Below are positions 1-12,125 of a stretch of DNA of 64,000 bases, one piece after another; the first letter of the stretch is position 1; the number at the start of each line of letters is the position of its first letter. Source of the stretch: Capillidium heterosporum (lineage: Eukaryota > Entomophthoromycota > Entomophthoromycetes > Entomophthorales > Capillidiaceae); NCBI GenBank assembly GCA_016630905.1, contig WBMQ01000003.1, forward strand, positions 2,356,001-2,420,000, given 5' to 3'. Both the position numbers and the translations under genes were made by a program. The notes below the pieces were generated by a model. That model was not told where the DNA came from. It made no database searches and saw only the letters and a program-made list of their open reading frames with translations.

Positions 1-2
1 CA

Positions 3-2099
3 AGTTTACACCCTGAGCTCTCGACCAAGAATATTGTGATTGCCTTTATCGATCGCCTTGCCGCCTACGCTTCTCGAGAGGCTGAAAATGAAGCTAAGCG
101 TTCCGAAGAGACTGCTATATCGTCTACTAAAAAGGAAGAGGAGGAGAAAGCTGAGGATGAAATCGCGAAGGAAGAGAAAGCCGATGACGAAGAACCAAAG
201 TCTCCTAAAGAACCAGAAAGCCCCAAAATCACTGTAAAGACCTACCGTGGTATCCCAGAAGATATCAAATTATTTGAAGTTTTCTGGAAGCAAGTTTTGG
301 AGCTTATTGAGGTACCTTTTACTCTAAGACTGTAGGTTAAACTCTTTAGGCTCGTAAAGAAATGCTATTCGAAGATAAGACCGCTCTTCTTGTTTCTTCT
401 GCCAATTTAGCTTTGAGCTGTTACCCCGAAAAGATGGCCTATATCAATGAAGTATTGAGTTATGCCGAGGAATCCTACCAAAAGTTCCGTTCGAGGTAAT
501 GATACTACAAATCCATTTTTTAACATTTTAAAGTCACGAAGCAGAATCAACAACTGTCGTTAACAACCTGCGTGGGTTACTTTTGATTCCAATTGAGCAG
601 TATAGTGACCTGATTACGATTCTCAAGCTTTCAAACTACACCTCATTGCTATCTAAGCAACCCTACGAGACTCGTCGTACTATCGCCAACCGTCTTGTAA
701 GCAGCCTCCTTCAGAGACAGACCGTCTTAAGTCAGAAGGATCACGTCGAAGGGATTTTCGATCTGATAAGTGTACTGTTAAAGGACCAAGACGACGGTGG
801 TATCAAGTTTGCCAAGATCTTTGGTGAAATCTCCAACAAAGCTCAGTACGAACAGGACGATGTCTACATCAACGAACTTACTTCGGTTGCCAAGCTGCTG
901 AACTATGTACGCTCAGAGGATCCCGAAACGATGCTTGAGGTAAAGCTTTAGTGTTAGATTTTACTGATGAGTTAGCTATTGAAAACGTCTCTCGAAGCTG
1001 TATCGTACGGAGATATCCGTGTCCGATACACCATACCCCCTATCATCACATCGGCTATAAAGTTGGCTAACCAGTATGCTAAAATCCAAGACAAAGTAAC
1101 TTGCGTAATTTATAACCTCTAATCTAACTCGCTTTGTTTAGTCTGAGGATGTACTTACTTCAGCAAAGGGTATCTTCAAATTTATACACAATGCTACGAC
1201 AACGCTCTACAACAAAACAGAGGCACATGACATTGCCTTCCGGTACTTTTTGTCGGCTGCTTTAGCCGCCGATGAGCTTGAATTGGAAGATATATGCTAC
1301 GACTTCTTTGTCCAGGTAGTCAACTTTTTTATACAGGCATTGATTTCCATTTTAGGCGTTCACTTACTACGAAGAGTGTATTAGCGAATCCAAAGCCCAG
1401 CTTGAAGCCATTATGCTACTAATTGGTACCCTACATACCACCCGTGCCTTCACTAAGGACAATTACGACACTTTGGCCACCAAATGCGTATTGCACGCTG
1501 GACGCCTCTTGAAGAAGCCTGACCAATGCCGTACCATCTGCTTGGCAGCCCATTTGTTCTACGTTGTGCCAGCTAAGCCTTCGAACTCTCTTATCGAGCC
1601 AGTTATCGGCTCCAGTACCAGCAACCTCCTGATCCAGCGCACCGTAAGCACCTATTTTTCTAGCTACTTTCTAACACAATTATAGGATCGCCTGTACCGT
1701 GACAGTAGCCGTACCTTGGAGACGTTACAGCGTGCTTTGAAGATCGCTGATGGTGTTATGGATCCATTGCATAAGTTTGAGCTATTTGTCGAGATCTCCA
1801 ACCAGTATATATTCTTCTTCACGCACGGCTGCACCTCCATGGATGCTAGACTTATCAATGGGTTGCTATCCCTTACCAACTTGCACCTCGACAACTTGGA
1901 ATCGGGCAATGAACTCGATATGTCTCCCTTCAACCAGTCGGGTGTACCTGATCTCGCCACCCCTCAACTTACCCGTCAGTCGGTTACCAATTACTTCAAA
2001 GCTACCTTGGCTCACTTGCGAAGCTTGAAGAACAACCCTCCTACCGATACCGAACAAACTGAATTCCACCTTTTGGCTGATGATCCTCAATCCCTTTAA
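3..2099 (+). CDS. VPS35: Vps35, retromer large subunit (5' end missing)
   Basis: Vps35 is the alpha-solenoid scaffold of retromer, which recycles cargo from endosomes to the Golgi. The frame is already open at the window edge, so the N-terminal part (roughly 200 residues) is missing. Seven exons fit: 3-311, 350-495, 534-939, 976-1095, 1142-1315, 1356-1643, 1686-2099; all junctions keep frame and give 618 residues to TAA. Family landmarks are NIVIAFIDRLA near the start, RGIPEDIKLFEVFWKQV, LLLIPIEQY, QAFTYYEECISESKAQ and the C-terminal RALKIADGVMDP helix pair. A charged Lys/Glu-rich linker of about 55 residues sits between the DRLAAYA and GIPEDIKLF blocks, where animal Vps35 has only a few residues. 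Introns are 36-46 bases. Identity is secure; the exact upstream extent is outside the window. Confidence 0.95.
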
Positions 2100-3110
2100 C
2101 TTTTCTTTTCTAGTGAGGAGTAGGCGCAGTTGCTTTTAAAGACATTAAAATTTATTTGGTTATTTTTTCCGACTATATATGGTATAAATTTTATTGGACT
2201 TAGTAACTAGGAATAATCGTGTACTCTTTGATAGAGTAGTATACATATGAATTTAGTTTTCAACATTGTAGATTTATACGTACATATCTTTTGAGGAACA
2301 TCCTTCATTTATTCAAGCTATAGGCGAAATTTTACCGACGTATCTTAATTAGATTTCAATATGCTTATAGATTAACTACATTACCAAGCATTTATATGCG
2401 AGAATCTTCATTTCTGAAAGGTTATATCCTAGTATCGATAGTTTGGTTCAAGTTTATAAACCTATTTATGGTGCTTTTCATATGTATTACTGGCAAATTA
2501 GGCTGGCTAGCAGACCTCTAACGCCTCAAGGATGAAAGTTAGGAAAGCTTAAACTACTAGATTTAATGTGATAGAGTTATAGAATATTTGTAAAGCCATT
2601 AAAGTCACTAGTAAAATAGCATAGTTCAATAATGAAGTTTGTGGTGATATATAAGAAAAGAGTAGCACATGTAACAAGAGCATTTACATACTTGTAGAGT
2701 AAAGTTCATTATTAATAATTTACAGATATAAATCAGAATTTGAAAAGGAGTTTGGTTTATGTATTTCAACTTTTAGGCATTTAATGGATTAGAAACATTT
2801 TTATGGTATAAGCTAAAATTGCTACCTATAAAAATTGAAACGACATACTTAAAATATAGTTGTTTCTATAAACTTAAGAGTAAATATATATATTTTAACA
2901 TATATACCCGAAGCCTACATAACAACGCTAGTTAAAAATCCTCACTATTTAAAAATCAAGGGATTACTTTTACAAAAAACAAAATATACTATAATGACTA
3001 TACAATGGCATAAACTAACACTATAGCAAACTACATAAAACATGATTTTAAACTAAAAACCGACTTATTTACAAAACTATTAATTTTAAAAAGAACCTTG
3101 AATAAATAGA
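2100..3110. other. Spacer between convergent genes
   Basis: AT-rich spacer where VPS35 (+) and the small orphan gene (-) converge. I see no frame with the codon bias of neighbouring exons and no RNA gene. Confidence 0.6.
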
Positions 3111-3492
3111 CTACGCCGTAGGTTCGACTTCCTTGACTAACCGCTCCTTATACGACTTCAACTCTTCCAACAACTGCATAGCCTCCACCTTGGTTAAATG
3201 ACGCCAATGCTGTTTTAAAATCTCATAGTATTCCCCATCAATCTGTGTCTCTTGAATTTCATCTACAACTTCCAAGTTTCCATTCTCATTTGGCTCTGGT
3301 TCTACAAATATATATTGAAAAAACTTTACAAAAAGGCATCAAAATAAAGTTACCTTTAGTTTGGTTGGCAAATGTGGCCACCTCGGCTTTGTTCAGCTTT
3401 GATATTGTAGTTGGCTTCTGTTTGTGTCGATCTTCTAATACCCTTTTAGCAATTTCACTTTTCACAAGCTCCTTCACCTTTAGCTTCTCCAT
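3111..3492 (-). CDS. Small hypothetical protein, 109 residues, one intron
   Basis: Two exons on the minus strand, 3492-3354 and 3301-3111, join across a 52-base GT-AG intron (3302-3353) and keep frame to TAG, giving 109 residues. The N-terminal half is Lys-rich and basic (MEKLKVKELVKSEIAKRV start). The middle is acidic. The C-terminal 45 residues look helical and hydrophobic-charged (motif QHWRHLTKVEAMQLLEELK). I chose the ATG at 3492 because the frame upstream has only a TTG. I do not recognise the family; no signal peptide or membrane segment is visible. The clean splice junction and codon use that falls away on both sides argue that it is real. A further 5' exon is possible but I could not find one that joins in frame. 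Confidence 0.6.
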
Positions 3493-4573
3493 ATTCTTCA
3501 ACTTAAAGAAGGCTCATTGCCAATTTTGAAGTTGAGATGGATTTGTGCTAGCTTTTTCATGTGATGAGTTTCTTGTTTTAGATGTGGTTTCTTATTATGT
3601 CATAGCATAGTTTGGATTAAAGTTTGGGAATTATATGCAATAATATTCAAATTTCAAGTTTATAGATTTGGATTTATTTAATTAATTTCCTAAACTACTA
3701 TATATTAAGTGTAATTTGTAACTTATTGGTTTGAATTATAAAGGGCAAGAGATAATTTAGCTATCAATAAAACCATCCTATTCTTAGGCAGCAAATCTTT
3801 ACATCATACACTTGGTGGCTAATTCGATAAGATGCTGAAGAATTGCTATTTTTACAGGGTTTACTCGATGAGAATAAAGGCAAGGCTTTGTAGCATATTG
3901 CCACCTAATATTCCCTACAAACTCTACTTTTATGTGCTCCTGCAATCTATGGAAACAACTGCAAGTCTTTGGTAAAGTTTGATTGACGGTGTTTAGTTCA
4001 AGCTAAATTCCTATCGAACCTTTCTGTATCAAGCTAACTCTAGTCCGCTTCCTGATAACCATCAACAATTTAGTGATTTCAAAACAACTGGGAATTTCTT
4101 TCCAAATAAGTTAAAAATAATAAGTTGAGTTTGAGTTTAATTTCGCAAAGACCTCCCTATTAACTAGATCTAGCTAATAACATGGACTATCCATATAGAT
4201 AGCCTTCACTCTATTGGCTAATTTGAGGATTGGTCGAACCTGTAAAATTAATTGCAAAAATTAAAGGATTCTGATCGATTTTTGCGGAAAAACCTAATTA
4301 TACGAGGGCCTACTCCATTCGGGTATTTGCTTAAGCTATTCAACAATCAAGTTGGCATTCCTCCTATTACGGTGTCCAATCAACGAACCCCTTCCAAAAT
4401 ATAGATTTGAGTATAAAGTTGACACAAAACATCAGTTGCAGCAATTATAAGTTTGAAATCGCCTTTACTACCATTTTCCATTCCCTAGATTTTTATCAGC
4501 TTCCTTTACTTGAACGATAGCTACCTACAATAGTGGAAGAGTTATTTACAGTGCAGCAAGAGAGCCACTTCAT
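3493..4573. other. Divergent intergenic region
   Basis: About 1.1 kb between the small minus-strand gene and DENND6, presumably holding both promoters. A 47-codon frame at 3832-3975 is discussed under rejected items. Nothing else is supported. Confidence 0.5.
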
Positions 4574-7163
4574 ATGTCCAACTTACTACTTCGACCCAAT
4601 CCACCTTCGAGTCCAAGCTTTAGTCAAAGTAAGTGTACGACTACTTCGCGACTGAGGTCTGAATATAAGAGTAAAGTGGAAGCAAAAACAAGCATGAAAA
4701 CAAATCCAATTAATATAAATGCCAACCCCAACAACACTTCAAGCCAAGCCAAATGTGTTAAATTGAACAGCTTTGAAGAATGTATTACTTATTCCTTACC
4801 CGATAATATGCTCGACTTTGATTATGAATCCGATTCCAAACCCAATGAATTTTTACCCATCAAATCGGAAAAGGTCGAACACTTAATGTTTGAAGATAGT
4901 CGACTACTACTCACGAACTCAGAACCAAGCTCCTTAAGGTCATCACCAATTTACCCACAATTTAAAGATAATTCCAAACTCAAAACCAAACCGGAAGTTA
5001 AGGTAGAGGTAAATTTGGAGGAAACTCCTTTGATAAACGAAGTGGTTCCGATGCAGAATTGGATACATTGCTTTTTGGAGGTGCGATTTGACTTGGAGAC
5101 GGGCCAAGGTAATCTACTTTAAAATTTACATATCATTTATTTTAATTTAGCTGTTGATCGTTTGTACCCAAGCTTTACGGACCTATCACCCGAACAGCTT
5201 AAAACTATGTAAGTATTTACCTTATACGCCTTCTTTATTTGTCAAAACTTATTTCTAATGATTGTAAAAGTGCGTTTTCTGCCTTCCCCGATACGCGAGT
5301 TTTTGAAACTGGTGATATGATGTTCCAATTTCGAGTTCGCAAGTCAAAAATAAAAACATCGACCACCCCACAGCCTCAGGAGGACCAAGCCTGTCGACCC
5401 GTTCAGATGGACAACGAGTTTTATACGGCCTACGTCTACTTCCGACAGCGCAAGGACCCTAGAGTTCCCCGTGGCTACTACCAGGTACATTTAAACTCTG
5501 TATCTTTCTAAACAAATGCTGTAGCGTTCGTTAGTTCTACTGACTTCACTTCCTCCTTCCAGTACGGTAGGCCTATTTACGCACCTTATAACGGCAACTG
5601 GGACAAAGTACCACGACTTTAGCTGCGAAGAATCCCCTGAAATCAACGGCAACGGGTCTGCACCCGCTCAAGTTTTCTTGGAAGCCGTCCTTCAAGATCT
5701 CTCTCGCTGGCCCTTCCCGAGGTACGGGACTACGTTGGAAGTTCCCTTGGCCGGAAACGTCTTGAAGGTTGAGATGCCGGAGCATGAGTTTCACCCCACC
5801 CTTCAATTGCTGGAGACTGCCAAATTGACATCGGACCCTACAGAAACTCACGTATTAATCATTTAACTACAACCACTAATTTTTATAAAAGTTACTGGCT
5901 TCGGTACCGGACAATCATGCTCCAGGTCTATTACTACACTGGTGGGATAGGTTAGACGACCTGTGGTTGCTGTGGGAGCTGGTCCTACTAGGTGAACCTA
6001 TAGTCGTTGTAGCTTCAGATCCGGCGACTTGCTCGCACGTTGTTTTGGAGCTTTTGGACCTCATCAAGCCCATCCCCTACTGCGGGGATTTCCGACCCTA
6101 TTTGACAGTCCAAGACCCCGATTTGAAACGTTTTGTCAACAAAGGGAACGTACCGCCCAACACTATAGTTGGCGTCACCAACCCTTACTTCCTTGATGGT
6201 TTGGCCCACTGGCCTCACCGTATCCACATCGGTGCCAAACCCCAAACCCCTGGGACGACCTTACGCTCCACTTCAAATCACAAGATCAAACCTGACCAAC
6301 CGAGCCAGTCTTTCTTTGGTAGCCTGACCTTCAAGACGGCATCCAGCAGCAACTTGGGCTCTCTGACCTCGGCCAAATCCAGTCAACGTACCCGTAACCT
6401 ACCTAACCCTACCGAACGACGCAGCGTCATGACCACCTACAAGTCGTGCATCAACAAGGATCGCAACCTCATTCATAGCTTGACTTCCTCCATGTTACGT
6501 GGGGACCGCAAATCGACATTGCTCAACAACCGCCTGAGGAGATACTTTGGCGAGTTGACCGAACGGTTTTTAGCTCCCCTCAACCGTTACATGACCACCT
6601 TGATGCCGTGTCAGCCAGATGGTCAACTGGACCTGGGGCAACTGCAACCTTTCCGCATCGCCGACTTTTTGAAATCCTTGGAAACGCACGGTGTCACAGC
6701 CCAATCCCCCCACGCCGAATGGGGTACTCAGTTGTACAAGCGGTTTCTACGCTGCGGCAACTTTGCCACCTGGTTGATGATGCGTACGGCCCGATGTGAC
6801 GTTGAGCTACGTCGGCTAAGGCTGGAACGCCTCTGCCGCTTTGACGTTGATGGATGGGCTCGGTACCGACGCCCCGAAGTTGAAATTATCGACCTTATCA
6901 TCAAATTGAAATCAGAGCTGGAGCGGGTGCACCGTTCCCAGTCTGATTGCGATACTGATGTAACAGTTGGTAATGCCAGCCGTATCCAGCACCGTCCTTC
7001 CAATTCGGAACCTACATTACGTACCAAAGCCCTACCCCATACTAGGGCTAGCAGTGCTTCGGTATCGTCTTCCCCAACTACCCATAAGGAAAAGTTGTTG
7101 GTTCAGATCAATAGAGCCATGGAGCTTTTACCACCCGACCTTCAAGCTATCTTGAGACCTTAG
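4574..7163 (+). CDS. DENND6: DENND6-type DENN domain Rab GEF
   Basis: Five exons (4574-5108, 5151-5208, 5271-5484, 5525-5851, 5892-7163) give 801 residues in frame. The first ~155 residues are low-complexity and Ser/Asn-rich. The DENN region then begins with NWIHCFLEVRFDLETGQ and runs through RLYPSFTDLSPEQLKTI, AFSAFPDTRVFE, YFRQRKDPRVPRGYYQRSLV, a DLSRWPFP block, LWELVLLGEPIVVVA, CGDFRPYLTVQDPD and GVTNPYFLDGLAHWPH. This order and wording match DENND6A/B of animals and the related fission yeast protein. DENND6 proteins activate Rab14-type GTPases on endosomes; the exact Rab here is inference. A Ser/Thr-rich linker follows, then a helical C-terminal part containing NRYMTTLMPCQP. The C-terminal 80 residues are again low-complexity. 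Introns are 40-62 bases. The start is the first ATG after an AT-rich leader. Confidence 0.93.
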
Positions 7164-7698
7164 GCAGGTGGATTTTAGTTCCATGTTTAGGTATCGTACC
7201 TTGCCAATTGCTGTTGTGGTTGTTCAGTCTTCCATGTGTATACATTTTTATTGTATTTTGATACAAGCTCCTTCTACCTTTAATTCACTAACTTTACATC
7301 TACAAATATGTCTAAATAAATATTTATCTAATTTCCTATATTTATAAAGTAGCTTTGAAGTTTGAATGGTTGATAGATGAGATGCCATACTCTATTATAT
7401 CAGCTGTTTATATTTTTCGATGAACTGGACAAGATTGCCTACAAACTTTTGTTCTTCAAAAAGATGAATCGATGTATTCAGATATTAGTTGATGTTGAAC
7501 TATCGTTTAAATGAATTAATACTATAGTTAATGAACTGTTTTCAACCAACAATTCAAGTCATCCAATTCCTCATCCAAATATTTTTGCTATTCTATTCAC
7601 CAGTTGCTAATTTTGAAAAGCTCCAACAGCCACAAAACTTGAATCCCAACTTTAAAAATACGAATCTATGTGCCCTATAAATTTATTTAGCTTTCAGT
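7164..7698. other. Convergent 3' spacer
   Basis: AT-rich 3' flanks of DENND6 and the LETM1-domain gene, with AATAAA-like motifs near 7,315. No gene seen. Confidence 0.6.
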
Positions 7699-9033
7699 CT
7701 ATTTGTGATGTAAATTGTTGTAGAAGACTCTGGATAACACCAACAAAATCTCGGGAGGCTGGGGATCGTTGTACAAAGATAGCTTGGTCCAATCTTTCAA
7801 GTTGCTGCGTAGTACCGATTCACTCTGGTTGATGGTTTTCCTAATGGTTAAAAAGATATGTAAGCGGACGTTGTTATTAAAAATTGGAGTTACATTCCCC
7901 GCTCCTCATTGGCATCGATAAGCTCCTGCTTATTCAATAGATCAATAGCCAAAATTTGCTTGTCGCCAACCTTTTCCTGTTTAGCTAGGAGCTATTTAAA
8001 AAACATTAGGAATAAAGCATTAAATGTGATGGTAAATTACCATATCGTCCTGTCTCAAATACTGGAAGTGCTCCAGCATACGTTTCTTGAGCATATTGTT
8101 GGTACCCCAGCCAGCTAGACCCATGAATCTAACATTTGTCAACATAAAAAGCATATTTATCAAAAGAACTTACATGCAGTACTTGGATAAAGGTTTCTTT
8201 TCCAAAAGCTCAATAGCAAATGCATCTTTGAACTTGGGGATGAGAGTCAGCGTCTTATCTAAGGAGTCGAAATCCTTGTAGTTCAACTAAAATAACAAAA
8301 ATTCAAAACATCAATACCCATTATAAACCCAAAAAATTACCAGCTGACCGTTGGTAGTGGTAGATTTGAGAGCGGTAACAGTTATGCCGTCACGTTTCTC
8401 TTGTAGCTTGGCACGTCTGTTTAACTAAAGATAAAAAACATGAGGTTAAATTTTAAAACGATGTTAAACAAACCTTCTGTTCTGGAGTTACGCAGGTGGA
8501 AGGTATAAACTGAGGTGCAAATATAACTATGAAGGGGATGGACTCGGGGAGAAGTACCAGTAGTAAACCGAACGGTAATAGCAAGTTGATATCCTCCTTG
8601 GCTTTTCGAACCTACCACATATAAAATTTAATATTTAAAGGCAACTTTTCTAAAAAATATAAGTAATTACCAGTTGAAACTCTTTACGAGTAAGCACCCT
8701 ACCACTTGTAGTAATCTCTTTGGCTAACTTGCGGTTGGTAAATATCTGTTTCAATCCTTCCTTGTAAAATTGGAACTTTTGCTTAATCTTCTCGGTGAAG
8801 CTATCCTTATCTTTGGTTCCATCAGATTCCAAGTAGTCATTGCCCGAAAATTTCTTGGTGACAACCGGTTCCTTTCGAGTTGTACTGTAAAGTTGAAAGT
8901 GGGAGTTGGAGTTGTAAGCTGGGCTTTTCAAGTTGTATTGAGCATTGAGGATGAAATGACTTTTGTTGAAAAAGACCCGATTATGTTGAAGCCCTTGCGA
9001 AGTTAGACGTAGACTTTTATTAATTAGACTCAT
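7699..9033 (-). CDS. LETM1-domain mitochondrial membrane protein
   Basis: Seven exons (9033-8671, 8611-8474, 8424-8341, 8286-8174, 8128-8041, 7991-7894, 7840-7699) splice in frame to 341 residues. The first ~45 residues are basic and Ser/Asn-rich without acidic residues, as in a mitochondrial targeting peptide. Then come a Lys-rich helix, the block VLTRKEFQLVRKAKEDINLL, and one hydrophobic segment (GLLLVLLPESIPFIVIFAP). The LETM1 ribosome-binding-like domain follows, with the paired-helix block around FMGLAGWGTNNMLKKRMLEH and the closing PEILLVLSRVFYNN. It is shorter than true Letm1/Mdm38 (over 500 residues) and lacks an EF hand and long coiled coil, so it resembles LETMD1 or the short fungal Mdm28/Ylh47 group. 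Family members affect K+/H+ exchange and mitoribosome binding at the inner membrane. The specific role here is not resolved. Confidence 0.88.
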
Positions 9034-12000
9034 AACTCTTTTAAAACTTTTCTATATAAGGTCGTAAAGGTGTTTTTGTTGATTTTATAGTTGAAAATTT
9101 TCAAGAAAGCTTACTTTATTTTTTTGAAAACAAAGTTGCCCCGAAATTTTCCGTAGTTGTGCCTTTGACTCAACTTTTCCTTCAATTCCTACCAAAGCCA
9201 AGAGCTACAAACTTTACAATTACTAATTAGTCGATACAAAGCTAGGCATTAAACTATTACTTTAATCCGAAACTATTGCAATCTTACATTACTACCCTTT
9301 AAGGGCTTGATGTAGTAGTCTCGGGCTAAAGTTGTAGAACCACTATTCTATATATCGAAAGCTCTACTTTCGTCCTTGTGAAGATATGTACTATCTCGAA
9401 ACATAAAGCTGAAACCCTAACCTTTATATTGAGCTTAGCTTTACACCATCTTCTAAAATCATATTCTATAGATATATATGCACTTATTTTCGATAGAATT
9501 CTTGGATTTTAAGATGGAAGTATCTATGTGTTGGAACCTATGATCTTGTCTTTCTGAAGATATGTACAACCCCGAGACGTAAAGTCAAAACTACGCTCCT
9601 GCATACTAAACTTAACCACTCCATATTCTGACGATATCAAGTTTATCCAAGTACGCAAGCATTTATTGGTTGATGGAAGCTTTGGATTTCGCGATGGAAC
9701 GGCTCGTTTCTGGATCGGAAACTCCACAAATGTCTTTCCGATGCTACATATACTCCGAAATAGAAAATTGAACCTCCATCTGCATAACAAGTGTATCAAA
9801 ATAGTATTCCTTAAGCAACATAATATTACAGCGAGCCTAATCTAATATATATGTTTGTATGGCCTAAAGCTGCTTTACAAACCAGCTAGGTTATGACTTA
9901 CAGGAAAGACTTTATAAATTTATCTATCAGTTGCCAAATGGCTTGAAATCTAAATTACCTTTTCTCATCAGAGTCAAATAGAACAGTTTTATTATAATTA
10001 TCGGCACCTTTGTTCTAATACATTTTTAAAAATTTGTTTTTGGATCCTGATGGGAAACATTAATCTAAAAGTGCTTTTGATACTAACGCCTACAATACTG
10101 ACCAGCAATCCATCTTTAGCCATTTATATTTGTTGAAAGGTATGGAGTGTGAAATACTAAAAGCACTCTTTCATTCAAATAGACTCTTATATCCTGTAGC
10201 TAAGATATATTTTCAACTACAATTGAATTATTCGATTGTTAGGATCGTAAAGCTATTTGAAGCTTTGTCGATATTTATAGTGCAAATTATAGTTAGTTGC
10301 TTTGTATGTCGAATATCTATTTAGAATAGTTTTTAACCAAGCTTATACTAAATAACAAGCTAAATCAATAGATATGCAATAAACCAGTTTTCAGCTAAAT
10401 ATATATTGTAACATCGATAGAATCATCAGTCTATTTATAGCCTAAATGCACTTTTTATTTTACCAAGTGTATGTAGCAAATCCAATAGATTTTCCTATCG
10501 ATATATCATCAAATATTTATAAACGTCAGTACAATCTACTATCGGCGAAGACTACCCATTTTTATAACTGTTCGTATTCGACTTTCAACCTAACGTTTAT
10601 AGCATGTTCCATCTACAATACTTAATTCCTTGCACCGTTGTTCTATAAATAAGTTTATCCACAACCAGGTATCTTACCATAGTCCTAGAACTACTTGCCT
10701 ACTTCAAACTTGATGAAAACATCCGAGCAATCCAATAAATTTCTTGGAACCGATATGGTAACATCATACCGTATAACAAAGGAAGACAAAAGCTATTTCC
10801 TAATCAAGGCTATGTAAGTAAAATTTGGGGTGGTGCGCTGAGGTCACTCTATTCCTCTGAACGCCTACTGTGGATTTACCCGTTTCCATGATTAACCTCG
10901 CTACTTGGTCCTGTTTGGTAGATACAATACGGCTATATCTTGCAACTTTAGTAATGGTGAGTAGCAAAAGTATCCTATAGCCCGTAGTTAAAATCTCAAC
11001 ATACTTGAAAATTGGTTTTTTAGCTAGTTTTAGTTGATAGTAGAGGACATTTTTATCGCTCATCCAAACAGTATCTAGGTAAGGCTGTATACTCTTAATG
11101 AGCTTTATAGAGTTTAAATAAGCCCATATGATTCAAATTGACGACGTTGCAATTTTAGCTGTCAAGGTGAGAATTTTATAAAAGGAGCTTGGTGGTATGC
11201 GGATCTACCCTCTGATCTATAGCACCTATATTTGGCACTTAATTTTTCAAATAGCTATATTAAACCTACTGCTTTTATCTTTGTTTTCCCGATGCAATTA
11301 TAATACTATGCTATATATCTACCAAATTTTGGTAATATGGTATACAAAGCTTCGTTGACTTTTTATCATTCTATAGTTACAATTCAAATTTAGTTTGTAT
11401 ACCTGTCTTTGATATAAACATGATGTATATCAACCTGGTATAACATGACTAGCTGCAGGTCAGAAAAGGTACATAGCAGCCTTTTGCATCTCACATTTGT
11501 AAAAACTGACGGAGAAAGTTCTTTTATCTTGAAAAGATTAGGTAAGTAACGCAGCTCAAGGCTCCGACTTCCAACTTGGTTATCTTATTCTCAAGAACCT
11601 GACTTGAATTGTGGAATTTGACGACACAAAAATCTAGATTTTGCAATTACTCAAAGGGTTCTGTTTCGACGATATCGGCGAGGGCATGACTATCTTCTAT
11701 TACAGACCCACATCCAAACTTTGGCTTAAGCTTCCAATGGCAGCCTAGATTTGTTCCTATACAGGATGTGAAAGCGCACTACCCCCTGATGTACATAGCC
11801 GCCAACCCTTAGCTTTAGATATCCTGACCCAAGCTACTTCAAGGGAGTCTGGTATCCACTTTTACAGCAACTTGATTGATTACCTAAAGTCATTTTTTCC
11901 ACCTGGTGGTACTTGATAACCCCCTCCAACCAATGAGAGTAGTGCTTGAAATTATTGATCGGCTGTATTTATTTTGGAATTGTCTTCTATAAAAGCCATT

Positions 12001-12125
12001 GAAGCGAATTACCTGCCGAAATGCTTTATGCTTGCCTAAACTAAACTTCAAGGTTGCTGAAATGGCAATAAAAGCTGAGAAAACTCAACTTTAGCTTTTC
12101 AATTCAACTTCATTTTAGTTTAGCT
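9034..12125. other. Long spacer with tandem repeat and coding-like patches
   Basis: A 3.1-kb gap. It contains the diverged tandem repeat at about 9,330-9,830 (listed separately). From about 11,120 to 11,920 base composition rises and short coding-like open stretches appear, but in-frame stops prevent a convincing gene model. The rest (9,850-11,100) is AT-rich with only short random frames. Confidence 0.5.
9330..9830. repeat. Diverged tandem repeat, unit about 175-185 bp, 2.5-3 copies
   Basis: The element GAAGATATGTAC(T/A)A.C.CGA.AC.TAAAG recurs near 9,380 and 9,557, and a weaker form (GATGCTACATATACTCCGAAATAG) near 9,739. The repeats are 175-185 bases apart. Flanking words also recur in order: a CTCC/TGCATA.CTAA block after each copy, then a TTGGATTT..GATGGAA block. 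The stretch before the first copy (GTTGTAGAACCACTATTCTATATATCGAAA) resembles the end of the second unit, so part of another copy probably lies upstream. Divergence is high, so the array is old or held only loosely. No open frame spans the units. Confidence 0.5.

Noticed and set aside
3832-3975. 47-codon frame with mitochondrial-like start (MLKNCYFYRVYSMRIKARL)
   Set aside because: Attractive composition and a nearby GTAAAG, but no acceptor joins it in frame to further coding sequence and it is short enough to be chance.
10800-11063. 87-codon minus-strand frame starting MSDKNVLYYQLKLAKK
   Set aside because: It has an ATG and exon-like patches but no family resemblance, and overlaps the weak coding-like region; not enough support for a gene.
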